From Vigna angularis (lineage: Eukaryota > Streptophyta > Magnoliopsida > Fabales > Fabaceae), in assembly GCF_016808095.1 (NCBI RefSeq), contig NC_068978.1:25617306-25681305 (forward strand): 64,000 nt of DNA. The letters are read 5' to 3'. The notes under the pieces were generated by a model. The model made no database searches. It saw only the letters and a program-made list of their open reading frames with translations, and was not told the DNA's origin. Positions 1 through 12,828 of the stretch are shown here, in pieces; the first letter of the stretch is position 1, and each line of letters starts with the position of its first letter. A program made the translations under genes and the position numbers.

Positions 1-1222
1 GCAAAAATCTATTTAAAGGGAAGCGATTTTTAACTTGAACTAATTCATCTCCTCTTAGTTTTGTCCTACGTTTAAACGTTTCACTATGTATTTTCTACCG
101 AGATGATACAAAGTATGTTTCTCTAGTTTGTAGTAGTTATTATATGAATTTTATAAAAAATTAAATTATCCATGTTTTATATATTTTTTATTTTTAAAAT
201 TATTCACTTTCTGGAAACAATTATATTAATTATAATATATATATATATATATATATTTATTGAGAGACAGTTTATTTTATTTTATCATCTTTAAATGTTT
301 TATTTTATTAGTTTTGATCGGTTTTAAACTGCTAAAAATGGAAGCTTACAAATGATATTTAAAATATTTCTATATAAGAGTGTTTTCTCATGTGACAAAT
401 GAAATTTTATAGTGTACTAAAATATAACCTTTTATTGAAAATAATGTTTTATATTAATTTTCATAAAATAAAAGTTTAATATTTTATAATTTAGTTTAAA
501 AACTGAACAAAATTTTTCATAATAGTTTAAAAAGGAAAAATAGCATCGTTATAATAATTTGATATTTGAAAATTCGAATTTACAACTTTATTTAACTTGA
601 TGACCGAAATCTTATCAAAATTCGGTTTTTGGATGATCAAATTTCAGGGATTTTTTTTGTTATATGGGAGAAGAAAAATGAAAAAAAAAAGTCTAAATCC
701 CCTCCCCATAATTTGGCCACCTGCAAACATAATTTCAATAGAATCTTTTTTTTTTTAAAAAGAACGAATAAATACCACACTTTACTAACTTGGAAATTTT
801 TTTATAAATAATAGAGATCCAAAAAAAAAATATTACTCAAATGAACTTTAAGAGAATTTATTTTACCAAATAAGAAGGATCATTCTTCAATATGGGAAAA
901 ACCAAATTCAAACTCTATTTAGTTGGACTGGTAGTAAGTGAAATATTCGATTTCTAGAAAACTGAATTTCAGAAAAAAAAATTATAAAAGGAAGAAAAAT
1001 GAAAAATATAAAAATAATCTAAATCCTCTTCCAAAAGTTCGGTTACCCAAAAATTGAATTTCTATACTTTTTGCTTCCAGTGGAGTGGGGAGCCCAATTC
1101 TCACCTTGAAAAATAATCAGTGCAATTTGAAGAAACTAAACGCAAACAGATTCAGTGTGAATTTTTTTCTTTTTTTTGAAAACATGTTAATCGTGAAAAG
1201 AAAAATTCTACTAACTTGCTTC
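1..1222. other. AT-rich 5' flank of the lectin receptor kinase gene
   Basis: No gene seen. The stretch is strongly AT-rich with homopolymer A and T runs. Short open frames here (for example 629-811) are low-complexity Lys/Phe/Asn translations with no recognisable domain. The distal promoter of the kinase gene presumably lies in the right part. Confidence 0.6.
235..256. repeat. (AT)11 microsatellite
   Basis: Uninterrupted AT dinucleotide run, read directly. A typical length-polymorphic locus in plants. Confidence 0.9.
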
Positions 1223-1230
1223 TATAAAAA
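1223..1230 (+). promoter_or_regulatory. candidate TATA box of the lectin receptor kinase
   Basis: TATAAAAA lies about 250 bases upstream of the ATG at 1,482. A 5' UTR of roughly 220 bases would be normal for a plant gene. The surroundings are AT-rich, so chance occurrence is possible; transcript 5' ends would decide. Confidence 0.4.
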
Positions 1231-1481
1231 GTATAAATTAGTTGTTTTCATCTCATAAGTACAAGCAAAGCTGAGTGTATTGGCACTATTCCCTTTGAAA
1301 ACTCATTCTCAAGTTCTTCCCTTCACCAACTCCTTCATAAATGAGCAAAATGTGTCTTTTTTAATTGTGCCACCTTTTTTTCCCACGGCACATTCTATTC
1401 CATTATATTCATAGCAATTACTATTTTAAACCCTGAAGGCTCAAGCTGTTGTAATCATTCAAAGTCCTTGATTCTTGTTTC

Positions 1482-3524
1482 ATGGCCAACCTCAAAATGC
1501 TCCTCGTACTCTTGTCTTTGTTGCTGTTCCTTCTGATCCCAGTTTCTTCTCAGCCTAACCAGATCTTCTATGCTGGATTCAAGGGTTTGGATAGCAGCAA
1601 CATGACCCTTGATGGTGTAGCAGAAATTGAGCCAAGTGGGGTACTGAAACTCACAAATGATTCAAGTAAAGTAATGGGTCATGCTTTTTATCCAACTGCT
1701 CTTCAGTTCAAGAACTCAAGTGATGGTAAAGCTTTCTCCTTTTCTTCCTCTTTTGCTTTGGCTATTGTTCCTGAGTTTCCAAAGCTTGGAGGGCATGGCC
1801 TTGCTTTTACAATTGCAACTTCCAAGGATCTGAAGGCTCTTCCAAGCCAGTATCTTGGTCTTCTTAACTCAAGTAGCATAGGGAACTTCTCCAACCACCT
1901 TTTTGCTGTCGAGTTTGACACAGCCCAAGATTTTGAGTTTGTGGACATCAATGATAACCATGTTGGAATTGACATCAATAGCTTGGTATCCAATGCTTCT
2001 GCTCCTGCTGGGTTCTACGCCGGGGATCATGATTCAGACAAACAGAATCTGACTCTCAAAAGTGGGCAACCTATTCTGGTTTGGGTTGATTATGATTCTG
2101 CTCAAAGTGTTGTTAATGTCACAATTTCTGCATCTTCTACCAAACCCAGAAGATCACTCTTGTCTTTTCCTGTGGATCTTTCACCAATCCTTAGGGATTC
2201 CATGTATGTAGGGTTCTCTGCATCCACAGGGTTGCTTGCTAGCTCCCATTACATTTTGGGTTGGAGCTTCAAAATCAATGGACCAGCAACACCCCTTGAT
2301 CTCTCTTCCCTCCCACAGCTTCCAGGGCCAAAGAGGAAACACACATCTCTGATAATTGGGGTTTCAGTGTCTGGAGCTGTTCTTGCATTGTTTGCTGTCT
2401 TACTCGGCTTCTACATGTACAGAAGGTACAAGAATGCCGATGTTATAGAAGCTTGGGAGCTTGAGATTGGACCACACAGGTACTCCTACCAAGAGCTCAA
2501 GAAAGCAACAAAAGGTTTCAAGGACAAAGAGCTGCTTGGACAAGGTGGATTTGGGAGTGTCTACAAGGGAACATTACCAAATTCCAACACCCAAGTTGCT
2601 GTCAAGAGAATCTCACATGACTCAAAACAAGGCCTGAGGGAATTTGTGTCAGAAATAGCCAGCATAGGCAGGCTTCGCCACCGGAATCTGGTTCAGCTTC
2701 TGGGGTGGTGTCGCCGGCGCGGTGACCTCCTCCTTGTGTATGATTTCATGGCTAATGGGAGCTTAGACAAGTACCTGTTTGATGAACCAGAAATAATCCT
2801 TAGTTGGGAGCAAAGGTTTAAGGTGGTGAAGGATGTTGCTTCTGCCCTTTTGTATCTGCATGAGGGCTATGAGCAGGTGGTGATACACAGAGATGTGAAG
2901 GCTAGCAATGTGCTGCTAGATGGAGAACTCAATGGAAGACTAGGAGATTTTGGATTAGCAAGGTTGTATGAACATGGTGCTAACCCAAGTACCACAAGGG
3001 TAGTGGGGACATTAGGGTATTTGGCACCTGAGGTGCCTAGGACAGGGAAGGCCACACCTAGCTCAGATGTTTTTGCATTTGGTGCACTTTTACTTGAGGT
3101 GGCATGTGGGCTGAGGCCACTTGACCCAAAGGCAATGCCAGAAGATTTGGTTTTGGTTGATTGTGTGTGGAACAAGTACAAGCAAGGGAGAATACTTGAT
3201 GTGGTGGACCCTAGACTGAATGGTGCTTTTAATGAAAGAGAGGTACTGATGGTGTTGAAATTGGGGCTTCTATGTTCAAATGGTTCTCCCACTGCTAGGC
3301 CTAGCATGAGACAGGTGGTGAGGTTCTTGGAGGGAGAAGTTGGTGTGCCAGATGAGTTGAGAAGGCAAGGAGAGACAGATTCTCAGGAGGGTTTTGATGA
3401 GTTCTTGCACTTACTTGACTCTTCTTCTTTTCATCAGATGAGCAGAAGCACTTATGGTGGTACTTCTCCTTCTTTTACTGATACATCACTCTTTACTCCC
3501 ACTGCTAAAGGAGAAACAATGTGA
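1482..3524 (+). CDS. LECRK: L-type lectin-domain receptor-like kinase (LecRK, clade IV-like), intact
   Basis: A 680-residue, intronless plasma-membrane receptor kinase. Order seen: hydrophobic signal peptide (about 1-24, ending VSSQ); legume-lectin (L-type) ectodomain about 25-265 with the conserved FAVEFDT strand at 141-147 and several N-glycosylation sequons; single transmembrane helix about 288-312 followed by basic YRRYK; Ser/Thr kinase domain about 346-620. Kinase motifs are complete: glycine loop GQGGFG at 353-358, VAVK lysine 375, catalytic HRD 469-471 with K473 and N476, DFG 489-491, APE 515-517. The arginine in HRD marks an RD kinase. Family knowledge: LecRKs sense extracellular ligands (eATP, eNAD and others for particular members) and act in immunity and development; the ligand cannot be read here. 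Length and lack of introns are typical. The Met at 1,482 is chosen because the signal peptide follows directly. Clade IV is inferred from overall resemblance, not a tree. Confidence 0.95.
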   Translation: MANLKMLLVLLSLLLFLLIPVSSQPNQIFYAGFKGLDSSNMTLDGVAEIEPSGVLKLTNDSSKVMGHAFYPTALQFKNSSDGKAFSFSSSFALAIVPEFPKLGGHGLAFTIATSKDLKALPSQYLGLLNSSSIGNFSNHLFAVEFDTAQDFEFVDINDNHVGIDINSLVSNASAPAGFYAGDHDSDKQNLTLKSGQPILVWVDYDSAQSVVNVTISASSTKPRRSLLSFPVDLSPILRDSMYVGFSASTGLLASSHYILGWSFKINGPATPLDLSSLPQLPGPKRKHTSLIIGVSVSGAVLALFAVLLGFYMYRRYKNADVIEAWELEIGPHRYSYQELKKATKGFKDKELLGQGGFGSVYKGTLPNSNTQVAVKRISHDSKQGLREFVSEIASIGRLRHRNLVQLLGWCRRRGDLLLVYDFMANGSLDKYLFDEPEIILSWEQRFKVVKDVASALLYLHEGYEQVVIHRDVKASNVLLDGELNGRLGDFGLARLYEHGANPSTTRVVGTLGYLAPEVPRTGKATPSSDVFAFGALLLEVACGLRPLDPKAMPEDLVLVDCVWNKYKQGRILDVVDPRLNGAFNEREVLMVLKLGLLCSNGSPTARPSMRQVVRFLEGEVGVPDELRRQGETDSQEGFDEFLHLLDSSSFHQMSRSTYGGTSPSFTDTSLFTPTAKGETM

Positions 3525-3935
3525 TCATCTACATAGTACTTGGAGATGTACTTGAGATGTTTGTTTATTTTATCATCCCTTCATGTCTCACAATTGTAGA
3601 GAGAAAGTTGTTGCTTTTGTTATGATCAATGAGATCCCACATTGAAAAGTTTGTGCTGTAATCCTTCACCAATGCCATCCTTTTTATGCTTCTGTGTTTT
3701 GTTGTTGTGCATAACAATTGATGAAACAATCACCTTTTTGAGATACATTAGTTAGTTAGTTTATAATTAAGGTTATTAGTTTGTTAGTTAATTCTGGACA
3801 TATTGGTTGGTTTATTAGCATATAAATTCTTAGTCTGATATGTAAGGGTAAATGGGAAATTAATGTGGAGAAATTTTAAGAAAATTTACAAGTTTAAGAT
3901 TAATTTAATCTTATTAAATTCTTTAATAATGGAGA

Positions 3936-3974
<39 letters not shown>

Positions 3975-4696
3975 AATAAATAGCAATGATGTATTAATTT
4001 GGTGCATTTATTCATACACAGCCATATGGTAATTGAATTGCGATAAGAGTTTTTTTTTTTTTTTTTTTTAGAGTTAATAGAAAGATTTATAAACATTTAA
4101 AACATGTAGCATATAAGACGTATAAACATGTAAAATATAAAACAAAATAAGAGTTTTGACATGTTTTGTTTTTACGATATTAAGAAATCATTTTTAATAA
4201 AAAAAATAATTATGTTAAATTAATATAAATGAAGTCTGTTAATAATTAAGCTAATTAAACATGTGTTTTATATTTAAAAATAGTCATCATCTTTATTAAA
4301 AAGAAAATAAAAATAAAAATATCATTAATCTTGAATTAAAGGATTTTAAATTTGTAATATAAAGAATAAAAGATAAAAGACTCCCTTTATGGTTGACTTT
4401 ATTAATTCTCTTGTTAAACACAACAACAAATTATCCTTATCACTATAGTCATTCAAATAAAACTAAAATTTTTATGTTCTTCTTTTATTAAAATGATGAA
4501 ATATACCAATATTTGGTGTATATAATTACTTATTTAACTAACAAACTTTTTTATTTCAACTAATTATGTCAACAATTTAATCTTTTAAAAGTTTGCAAAA
4601 TTTTATTTAGTGACTAATTACATAAAATAAAAACACAAACTAAGTTATTCAACTTTATAATCTAATGTTAAATTAGTGTTTAAGAATAAATTGTTA
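3525..4696. other. 3' flank of the kinase gene, AT-rich
   Basis: No coding signal. The first 150 bases are probably 3' UTR, with T-rich and AATGAG-type sequence near 3,625 that could serve polyadenylation. The remainder is AT-rich intergenic DNA with a TA microsatellite and a long T run near 4,051-4,069. Confidence 0.5.
3941..3970. repeat. (TA)15 microsatellite
   Basis: Thirty bases of perfect TA dinucleotide, read directly. Confidence 0.9.
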
Positions 4697-5187
4697 AAAC
4701 AAGATTGTCTAAAAAGATTAGACTACATAGCAATTTGTGTTTTAAAGTTTAACATACAACACTTAAATAAATGAAATATTATTTATTGAATGAAACATCT
4801 GAAAGATATATTTATAAAACATTGTTGGTAAACTTAAGCAAATTAAAAATGATGTGTCAGAAGTTATAAAAGTTAAAAATTATGGTTTGAAAAAGAGCAC
4901 ATATAAGACAAGCAATGTTAAACATTAAATATATTAAACTTAAAAGCACACACTTATGTCAAACACTCAATTCTACGTATCATGCCTAAATTATTTCTTA
5001 AAGTAAGAACATTAAATGCATGAGTGTACTACATATTTGGCTGCTTTTATTTTTCTCTCTTTATCTGTGTAAATAATAACAATATGAAACTTTATTTAAA
5101 AGTTGTGCATAAGGATCATAAATACGTTAAAAGATAAGAAGACATTCTAGGAATGTTTCCTATAAGCTTTATGCAAAGTACATAGGA
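4697..5187 (+). mobile_element. decayed LTR remnant, related to 31,250-32,050
   Basis: Two stretches resemble the sequence upstream of MYG1. Around 4,697-4,760 (caagattgtc, then caatttgt and aaagtttaa) parallels 31,250-31,305. Around 5,112-5,175 (ggatcataa, acgttaa, agacatt, gaatgttt, tttatgc) parallels 31,985-32,050. Similarity is estimated by eye and imperfect. No coding sequence. Read as a relic of the same LTR family; orientation is assigned from that match. Confidence 0.4.
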
Positions 5188-6660
5188 AATCACTAGAGGG
5201 GGGTTGAATTGTATTTTCAAAATATTTTTGCAAAAACTCAGAGTCTAATGGTTTGTAATAGTAGTGTTAAAATAGAATGACTCAATTTCTCACACCAAGA
5301 GGGGGTGAATTGATGAAGTATAAAAACAAAAGCTTTTAAAATCTTTTTCACAAAATGTGATGTCTTTACACTTTTCTTGAATCGCAAGGTAAATGATTAG
5401 CAATGTAGCAGAAACTTAATCTAATAAGCAAAGAACTTAATTGAATGAATAAAAGAGAGTAGGGATCAGAAAATTCAAACGCTGTGTTTTTATATTGGTT
5501 CGACTAAGCCTACATTCAGTGTCCTTCCAACACCACAGGAAGCAAATGCACTATAAAGATCAAGGTTTTTACAACAAGGTTTTTATAGAGACCTCACATC
5601 AAAAATATAAAACACATTTATAATCCTCTAATCTAATATAGGCAGTAAACAATAAGACCAGGAGCAAGAACACCCTCTTCTGCTGTCTAACAGGCACCCT
5701 TAAAGGCAAGAACACCAATGTTCTTCTTCCAGTAATCACAACAAGGAAACCAAGCCAATCTTCAAAAGATTGCAAATCCTGATCACGTAGTAAACACCCA
5801 AAATGTGCAGATTGATCAGACATTGGAAAACACAACAAGTCTTGCTCCTCAACAAATCTCAGAATCCTTGATCACCACGGGCAATCTTGATTCTTGAGGT
5901 TTTTCCCTTGTTTGTAAGATCTCATAGCTTTCTGTAAAGAATATGAAAGTGTTAGAATCACAAAAGTTCTTACAGAATTCAAATCAGCGTCAATTTATAG
6001 TTAATAACACATATCAGACACATTTTAATTGACTTTGCTACTAATGTAATCAAATACACCATTCAGTTATAATAGTTTAGCAACAATCCCAACAATTAAT
6101 TGAATGTACAATTAATGCAATCGACTATCATTTAATACTTGGTCAACACAATTAAAAATATGACCGTTATGTTAGTTGTGATAAGCATTTAACAGTTTTT
6201 CAAAACATCAACCAACTTAGTCGAATACAAATTACAAGCAATCGATTAAGCAACAATACTTAGCATAGTTTTGAAAACTTTTCTTCTTGAAAAATCTCAC
6301 AACACACTTGAAAAGATTATGTGCAAACACATGAGTTTTAATCGATTCACCCCATAATGTAATCAACTTAAAACTGTTGTTTTGCCACATATTTAAAGTT
6401 CAACTAAAGTGCATGTGATTTTCCTTTTCCAAAAACGTATGTCATGCATACACATATAAAATCACATATAAAATCACATATTTAACACAGTGATATGTAA
6501 TGAACAACACAATCATGTTCTCGTGTATGCTCATACAGATTTAACATAGTAAAGAGCAACATATAATATGTAATCACAGAACATGTAACACAGAATATAC
6601 ATGTGTTATTAATTATGTGTTGTCATCATAAAAAACATAGATATTTTTGAGATTGGGGTT
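5188..6660 (-). mobile_element. SIRE-like LTR-retrotransposon remnant (LTR end and leader)
   Basis: At 5,497-5,540 the + strand carries ttatattggttcga followed by cctacattcagt. On the minus strand this is the signature (G/C)ACTG...GTAGG...CGAACCA...TATAAA seen at the U5 end of SIRE/Maximus-type plant LTRs; the same signature occurs at 62,040-62,085 in this window. Purine-rich agaggggggttgaattg (5,195) and agagggggtgaattg (5,299) lie on the leader side. No open frame of gag or pol survives. Boundaries are approximate. Confidence 0.45.
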
Positions 6661-6922
6661 AACAACAACTGTGATCTCCCTATCAACAATCTCAACAAGT
6701 ATTATGCAAGCGTAAACTATGTTTAGACATTGTGCATGTAAGATTAGAAAATATAAACTCTTTCAGACGATGACATAAAAGACTTGACAATAGTTTAAAA
6801 AGAAGAAAGCATTAAGGCATAGTATTAATATTGTTTCATTCAAACTTGAGCTACATCCAGTTTTCTCTTAAGAACTCTTAAGAGGTTCCATTAATCTTTT
6901 CAAGATTACAATGAGTTTAACC
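6661..6922. other. unassigned repeat-derived spacer
   Basis: No gene or clear repeat family seen. The text grades into the minisatellite to the right. Confidence 0.4.
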
Positions 6923-7259
6923 CACTCCTGATTGAGTACTCTTAAACCACTCTTAGGCCCAAGTATAACTCACTCCTAGTTGAGTATTCTAACAAGTTCT
7001 GGAATTGAGTATAACACACTCCTGGTTGATTATTCTAGCCATTCCTGGCACTACCCACTCCTAGTGGAGTATTCTAGCCACTCTTGACACAAAGTATAAC
7101 CCACTCCTAGTTGAGTATTCTAGCCATTCTTGGCACCGATTATAACCCACTTCTGGTTGGGTATTCTAGCCACTCATGGCACCGAGTATAACTCCCTCCT
7201 GGTTGAGTATTCTAGTCACTCCTAACATTGAGTATATAACTCACTCCTGATTGAGTATT
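6923..7259. repeat. degenerate ~45-bp minisatellite, left part
   Basis: About seven diverged units built around cactcctggttgagtattc, then tagccactcctggcac, then gagtataac. Units vary in length and have scattered substitutions, so the array is old. It is split by a DNA transposon and resumes at 8,184. Confidence 0.85.
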
Positions 7260-8183
7260 CACTAGTACAAAAATCGCGTACAACGTTGAATATTTTGGGC
7301 TTTTAATGACGAAATCGTGAACGACGTCATATCAGGAGACGTTAAATTGACATCAAATTTATAAAATTTGACGTTAAATTAACGTCGAATTTTCTCAATA
7401 TACGACGTTAACATTAACGTCGAATTTTGTCAATATTCGACATTAATAATTTTTTTTTATTAATTGTGATCCTTTTTTACAATTCTATGAAACCTGAAAA
7501 GTAGAAAAACAACAAATTTATGTTTTTTGTTTTTTATAAAGCATGAACTATGAACGTGTAGTATAGTATCAACAAAAAACAATAATAACCAACAACAAAC
7601 AAGTTCAATCAAACAACAACAAACAAGTTTAACCAAACAACAACAACAACAAACAAGTTCAAAAAAAAACAACAAACAAGTTCAACACATAAGTTCTTCA
7701 AAACGAAAACGAAAACTAACCTTCAAAAGGTGGGTTCATCGAAATAAAGTTTCATCACTAGTGGAGAGAAAGCAGAATGCGCCTATGAAGGACAAGAGTA
7801 CAAAAATAATCGGTTAAAACAAATAAAAATCATACATAAAGTAGTTAATTAACATGCGTTTGTATCAAATGAAACAAATATTATATGTGATGTTCGTCAA
7901 ATTTCGTTCGAGAAAAGTTTGAGAAGAGAATAGGGTAACACGCGCTAAGATAAAGGAATGGAATTTTCAATCTCCCGCTCAAATTTTTATTGAATTCACT
8001 AACTTTTTGATGTCGAATTTAAAGGGCATTCAACGTTTTATATCATTTTACATCGAATTACAATTCTAAACTATGTTTAATAATTGCATTTATTTACAAA
8101 AATGTAACCGCTCATTTTTAACGTTGGCTATTCAGTGATTGGACGTTGAACGCGTGACGTTATACGCTGTTTTTGTACTAGTG
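7260..8183. mobile_element. non-autonomous CACTA (En/Spm-like) element, 924 bp
   Basis: The termini are perfect 14-bp inverted repeats: CACTAGTACAAAAA at 7,260 and its reverse complement ending at 8,183. Both sides carry the 3-bp target duplication ATT (7,257-7,259 and 8,184-8,186), and removing the element restores the minisatellite unit gagtattctagcc. Subterminal GACGTTAA / ACGTCGAATTT motifs repeat in both orientations, as expected for transposase-binding subterminal repeats of CACTA elements. There is no transposase frame; the internal 7,560-7,690 stretch is low-complexity CAA-rich. Mobilisation would need a transposase in trans. Confidence 0.9.
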
Positions 8184-8270
8184 ATTCTAGCCACTCCTGA
8201 CACTAAATATAACTCACTCCTGGTTGAGTATTCTAGCCACATGGAACCAAGTATAACCCAATCTTGGCAC
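8184..8270. repeat. degenerate ~45-bp minisatellite, right part
   Basis: Two further units (tctagccactcctgacac; ctcactcctggttgagtattc) continue the array interrupted by the CACTA element. Past 8,270 the periodicity fades. Confidence 0.8.
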
Positions 8271-9929
8271 CCCTAGACAACATGTCTAGTTCGTGTTTAG
8301 CCTCTCTAGGATCTATCCCTAGACAACTATCTAGATCGAGTTTACCCACTCATGGTTTAGAAGTGCTTGTTTACAAAATGGAAATAACTCTTTAAAAGTG
8401 GATGTTTAGACAATACAAAGTATTCCTAACTTCTTGTAGTTGCTCTCTCTTTTTCTCTTAATTTGGAGTCATCAGATGCTATGAGCTTAGAGCAAAACAC
8501 TTGATTTGTTGTGGCTCTCTTGTCTTCTCTCTTCTCTTCTTTGAGTATTTGCATTGAACGTTATGTGTTAAGATTTGAACTTCATAGCAGATTTTCAACA
8601 AGGTTTTCTTTTCTTTTCTTCTCTATTATTTCTTTTTAAAAAAGTTATCTCTTCATGTCTTATCTTGTTTGAGCTTGCTTTCATCACATTTATTGGATTA
8701 AAGAGTATCAAACGATATAAGCCTAGAGATTAGGTAGAGTTGATGATTGATGATCTTTCTTGACCATACTCATTCTCTCTCTCTTTTTATTCTCTTCTTT
8801 CCTTTTCCTACTTTCCATTGGTTCTATATTTCTGCTTCAATCATCCTTCTGCAGTTTTCTCAAGAGCAACAACTTCTCTTCAATTGATTTTCTTTATATA
8901 TAAGCCCTTTTGGAAGATGATTGTTGGATGCTGAGTTGATTTTTAGGAGAACAAGCAGCCTTTAAGTGAGAGGTCAGACTTTAGTCTTTTCATTAGAGGT
9001 ACAATGCATTATCAAAGTTTTCATTGATAAGTAGCTTGTATGGCTCTATCATAGTAGAAGTCTTAAAGAGATTTGCTCCAAAATGATCTTTTCTCCTCTT
9101 AACGTCTTTATCCAACGTGTTCAAATGTTCTGATTAATCCATTGAGTATTCTTGTTCTGCACAGATAACAGACAAGGTATACACGCAAGATAGCACTTTA
9201 GAGTACATGTATTAAATGTTTTAATCGTTTATAGTCGTTAACTTGTATTGCTTGATCAAAACATCTGGTCATACATCTTATTAGTAATTAATGCATTATT
9301 TAAGTATATCTTTCAAGAGCGGTTGGACGATGTGTAGCTCATTTGATAGTAGACGTCATAAGATATTAAACTTTTTTCAAAAGTTGCTTTAGATGTATAT
9401 TTTAGCACGTTTTTCATTAGACAATGTTCTTTATAAGATACTTTCACTTGCAACACTATTGTAAGATGTTTAAGCTTTAGTGTTATTACGATTCTCAATA
9501 AAAGATATTTCAACTTGAGAGCTTGATAGCATATCCAACTATCTTGCACATATTTCTAGATTAGTTATGACATATTCTTTTCTTCGTCTCTACATGAGAA
9601 TGAGTCCTTAAGTATGTTCTATATAAAGCTTTCATGTAAATTTTCCTTAATGATCAGATGCTTCCTGTAAACAATTAACTAGACGAATAGACTTCAGAGG
9701 ATTGTTGTGTATGTTCTTTCTTTGGAAAGACACTGTATTAGCATTTGGACGATTTGCGTAGCTTCTTGTATAAAGCCCTAGGTTTTCATTTGACTCAAGT
9801 AAGTGCTTAGACATTATAGTTCAAGTAGGCACTTTTCTTTCTGAAAGAATATTTCGTTCAGTACTTATTGTTAAATTTCAAAACGTGGGTTGTTAAACAA
9901 TCTAGTCTTCTCTAGACAATATTGACTAA
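8271..9929. other. non-coding, probably old retroelement interior
   Basis: No recognisable coding sequence. Pyrimidine-rich tracts (8,440-8,560, 8,600-8,660, 8,770-8,830) and AT-rich text; every frame is broken. The position between LTR-like pieces suggests a decayed element interior, but no domain was identified. Confidence 0.35.
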
Positions 9930-10560
9930 ACATTATGCTCTATCCAAAGTCATACACAGTATCACTACTAAAGCAATGATGCTTTCCTCAAAACGTAAAA
10001 TAGTACATATCTTTATACCTAAGGTCACATACTCTCAAGGAGGTCAACTCTCTAGGTAACGGATATTTCTTGAAGATGACTATATAAAGAGGACTCGTTA
10101 AAGAGAAGAAAAAGAACAATTCTTTGAATCCTTACATTATTACTCTTCTTTTAAGCTCGCATCGTCTAAGTCTTTCATTAAAAAAGAAAAAGAACAATTA
10201 TTTGAATATTTACTTAGTTAATCTTCTTTTAAGCTCACATTGTCTAAGCCTTTCATTAAAAAAGAAAAATAACAATTCTTTGATTATGTTTTTATATTCA
10301 GGAGTGAATTAAAATACTAGCTTGTTTAGCTTAAGTGAGTTAAACGGTCTAGTCAGGTTGACTAGTGTTGTAACCAAAAGTAGTTGATAATATTTGATGA
10401 ATCAGAAGTGGTTGATAATACTTGTAAACCAAGAGTGATTGAATACTAGTTGTAATACTTATTAAAGATTAATGAAACCTCTTAAGGTTTTAAAGGAAAA
10501 CAGAACGTAACTCAAGTTGCTATAAATCAAATCTTTGTTCTATTACCTTATTGTTTTTAA
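9930..10560 (+). mobile_element. decayed SIRE-like LTR remnant
   Basis: Resembles 32,160-32,600 (and 52,442-52,880): both contain ttcag(g/a)agtgaattaaaa, then agtt-aa-ggtcta, then accaa-agt-gtt, then a cctctta-ggtt motif and a g-acgta/ggatgtagct end. A TATA-like tatataaagagg at 10,081 would fit an LTR promoter. No adjacent gag or pol. Compared by eye only. Confidence 0.4.
10111..10283. repeat. 78-bp tandem repeat, two units plus a partial third
   Basis: Units start at 10,111, 10,189 and 10,267 with aaagaacaat or a close variant, followed by cttcttttaagctc and ctttcattaaaaaag. The period is 78, divisible by 3, which is why a spurious repetitive open frame crosses it. It lies inside the LTR remnant. 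Confidence 0.75.
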
Positions 10561-12534
10561 ACGTTTTCTTAAATGTTATTTAAACATAGAAACTTCTAAC
10601 AACTTTTGCACACTGTTTAATTCCTACCATAATCATTAAACCCTATTTTATGAAAAAGGTTTTAAGAATTATATTCAACTCCTTTTAGAGTTTTTTTCTT
10701 TTTTTCATAAACTTCAACGTTGAATGTAGAAATTAATACATATTTTTCGTTTTTTTTCTAAAAGTTTTTAGAAAAATGTTTCTCTAAATAAACCTTCAAT
10801 CCTTAATTATATTGACAGATTGGTGTTACAAAACTTTAATACCATGACAATATTATTTCTTTTTTAGAAATACGTAGAACATAACTATTTGGAAAAATGT
10901 AAATATTAAGAAAAACAATTCGTTTTTCTAGAGAATAAATTCCCTTAGGTGAAGAAAAATGGCATTTATTTATTTTCTCTGCAGTCAAAGTCCAGCAATT
11001 TGTAAAAGCATAAAACAGGACTCATACACACTTGCTTTTCCAATTTGGCAATTTAACATAAATGGTAATTGCTCTATTATTCCTAAATGTATTTTCAGAA
11101 AAATTATATTTATAAATAAAAATAATATCTTAATATGAATTACACACAAACATACTTACAATTGAAAAGAATTACTTTATAAATTAAAAAAGTAAGTAAC
11201 TTTTTAAATTATGAAAAAAGAATATTTTTATTTATAAATAATTGCTTTTAAGACTCAAAAACTTCAAAACTGGTAGACACCAATTATAGAAGACTTCAAC
11301 TAAAGACCATTGATTTCCATCAAACCGTTTTCAAGTCAAATAAACGAAGACTTTTTTTTAAGTCCAAATTGTCGGAAAATATTCAACTTATCTTCCACTT
11401 TCAAAGGAAACAAGACTTAACAATAGAGATATTTTGGCTCATTTTTTTCTTTTATTTCTTTCCCCTTTGATCAGGTCAAGATTGCTATATTTTTATATTT
11501 TCCAAATTAAATCTCAAACTTTTTTTTAAAAAAAATATTAATTTACTTTTTATTTAAGAGATATTTTTAATTCATAAACAGATTATAATTTAGTTTTTTT
11601 TTTAATAAATTTTAATTTATTCCCTAAATATGTAAAAAAATGTGACAATTGTATTCTCTTATTAAGATTATTTTTTTATTAGTAAGTTTTAAGGTAGGTC
11701 CCAAAACAAATACAATTATAATCCTTTACTAAAAACACATTTAAATTTTAACATTAGTTTTTCAACTCGTATTAATTCAGTTACAATTTTATAAGATTAG
11801 AAATTTGGAAATGTACTTTCTTCTAGTAAGTTTTTGTTTGTTTGAAATAAATAAACTTTTTATAAAAAATTTATTTTAACAATTTATTATTATCCTTCCA
11901 AGATATTATTTTGTGAACTTTTCTCTTATTGATATCATTAACTTTATGTTTACAGTGTTTGATTTTGTAATTGTTATCATTAAGTTTTCTTATTAACTTC
12001 TCAAAATTTCTTACTTTTTAATTTACATTAAAATTAAGGTTATCTTATAAAAACAATATTTTATTTATTTATCTCTTCAAATTATTTATACCATTAATAA
12101 AAGGAATTTACCTTTCCATATTTTTTTCTAATTATATCTCTAAATAATTACCTTTTAAAATTTAAATAAATATTTTTTAATTTTACCTTTTTAATAATTA
12201 AATTTCTAAATTTAAATAATTATTCATATTTTTTATTATAGTAAAACATAAGTTGACACACATGAACCTGTTTCCACTAGTTTAGAGAAAAAGTATAATC
12301 CAAAAATCTGTACACATTATTTGCAGGCTTTTTCTTCCAGCTTTCCATTGTTTTCTTCTTACAACCCCAACATTTATTGCAATTGCCATTTTAACCCTAC
12401 AAAATATATATTAAATAAATAAATTATTATTATATCTATGATATAGGGTATATAAAATCTGGGATACACACTCTCAAATCTAGTTTAGGACTTCATCACA
12501 TTATGAAATCTGTTTAACAAAGACGAAAATTCAT
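10561..12534. other. AT-rich intergenic DNA
   Basis: No gene, RNA or intact repeat seen. Very AT-rich with many A and T homopolymers. Candidate short frames are low-complexity. Confidence 0.55.
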
Positions 12535-12828
12535 ATAACTAGATTTCGAATCTAATAAAATAAATTGACATTTAATCAAATTTGGAAATCTAAGAAAGAA
12601 AAAACCTAATATTTAATCAGATTTCAAAATTTAATAAAAAAAATTATTTAATACTTAATCAAATTTTGTAATTTAATAAAAAAAATTGAAACTTAACCAA
12701 ATTTTAAAATTTAGTATAAAAGAAATTCACACATAACTATATTTTGAAATTTGGTAAAAAAAATTGACACTTAACTAAATTTCAAATTTGGTAAAGAAAT
12801 AAAATTAATACTTAACAGAAATTCAAAA

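Noticed and set aside
629..811. 60-codon open frame
   Set aside because: Low-complexity translation from A/T runs, no domain.
1703..3307. Antisense open frames inside the lectin kinase gene
   Set aside because: Mirror frames of a well-conserved coding sequence; no independent signal.
7460..7675. Cys/Leu-rich 71-codon minus frame
   Set aside because: Arises from CAA-type low-complexity sequence inside the CACTA element.
6923..8270. CRISPR-like array
   Set aside because: Units are contiguous and degenerate without unique spacers, in a plant nuclear context; it is a minisatellite.
10124..10312. Repetitive 62-codon frame
   Set aside because: Explained by the 78-bp tandem repeat, whose period is divisible by 3.
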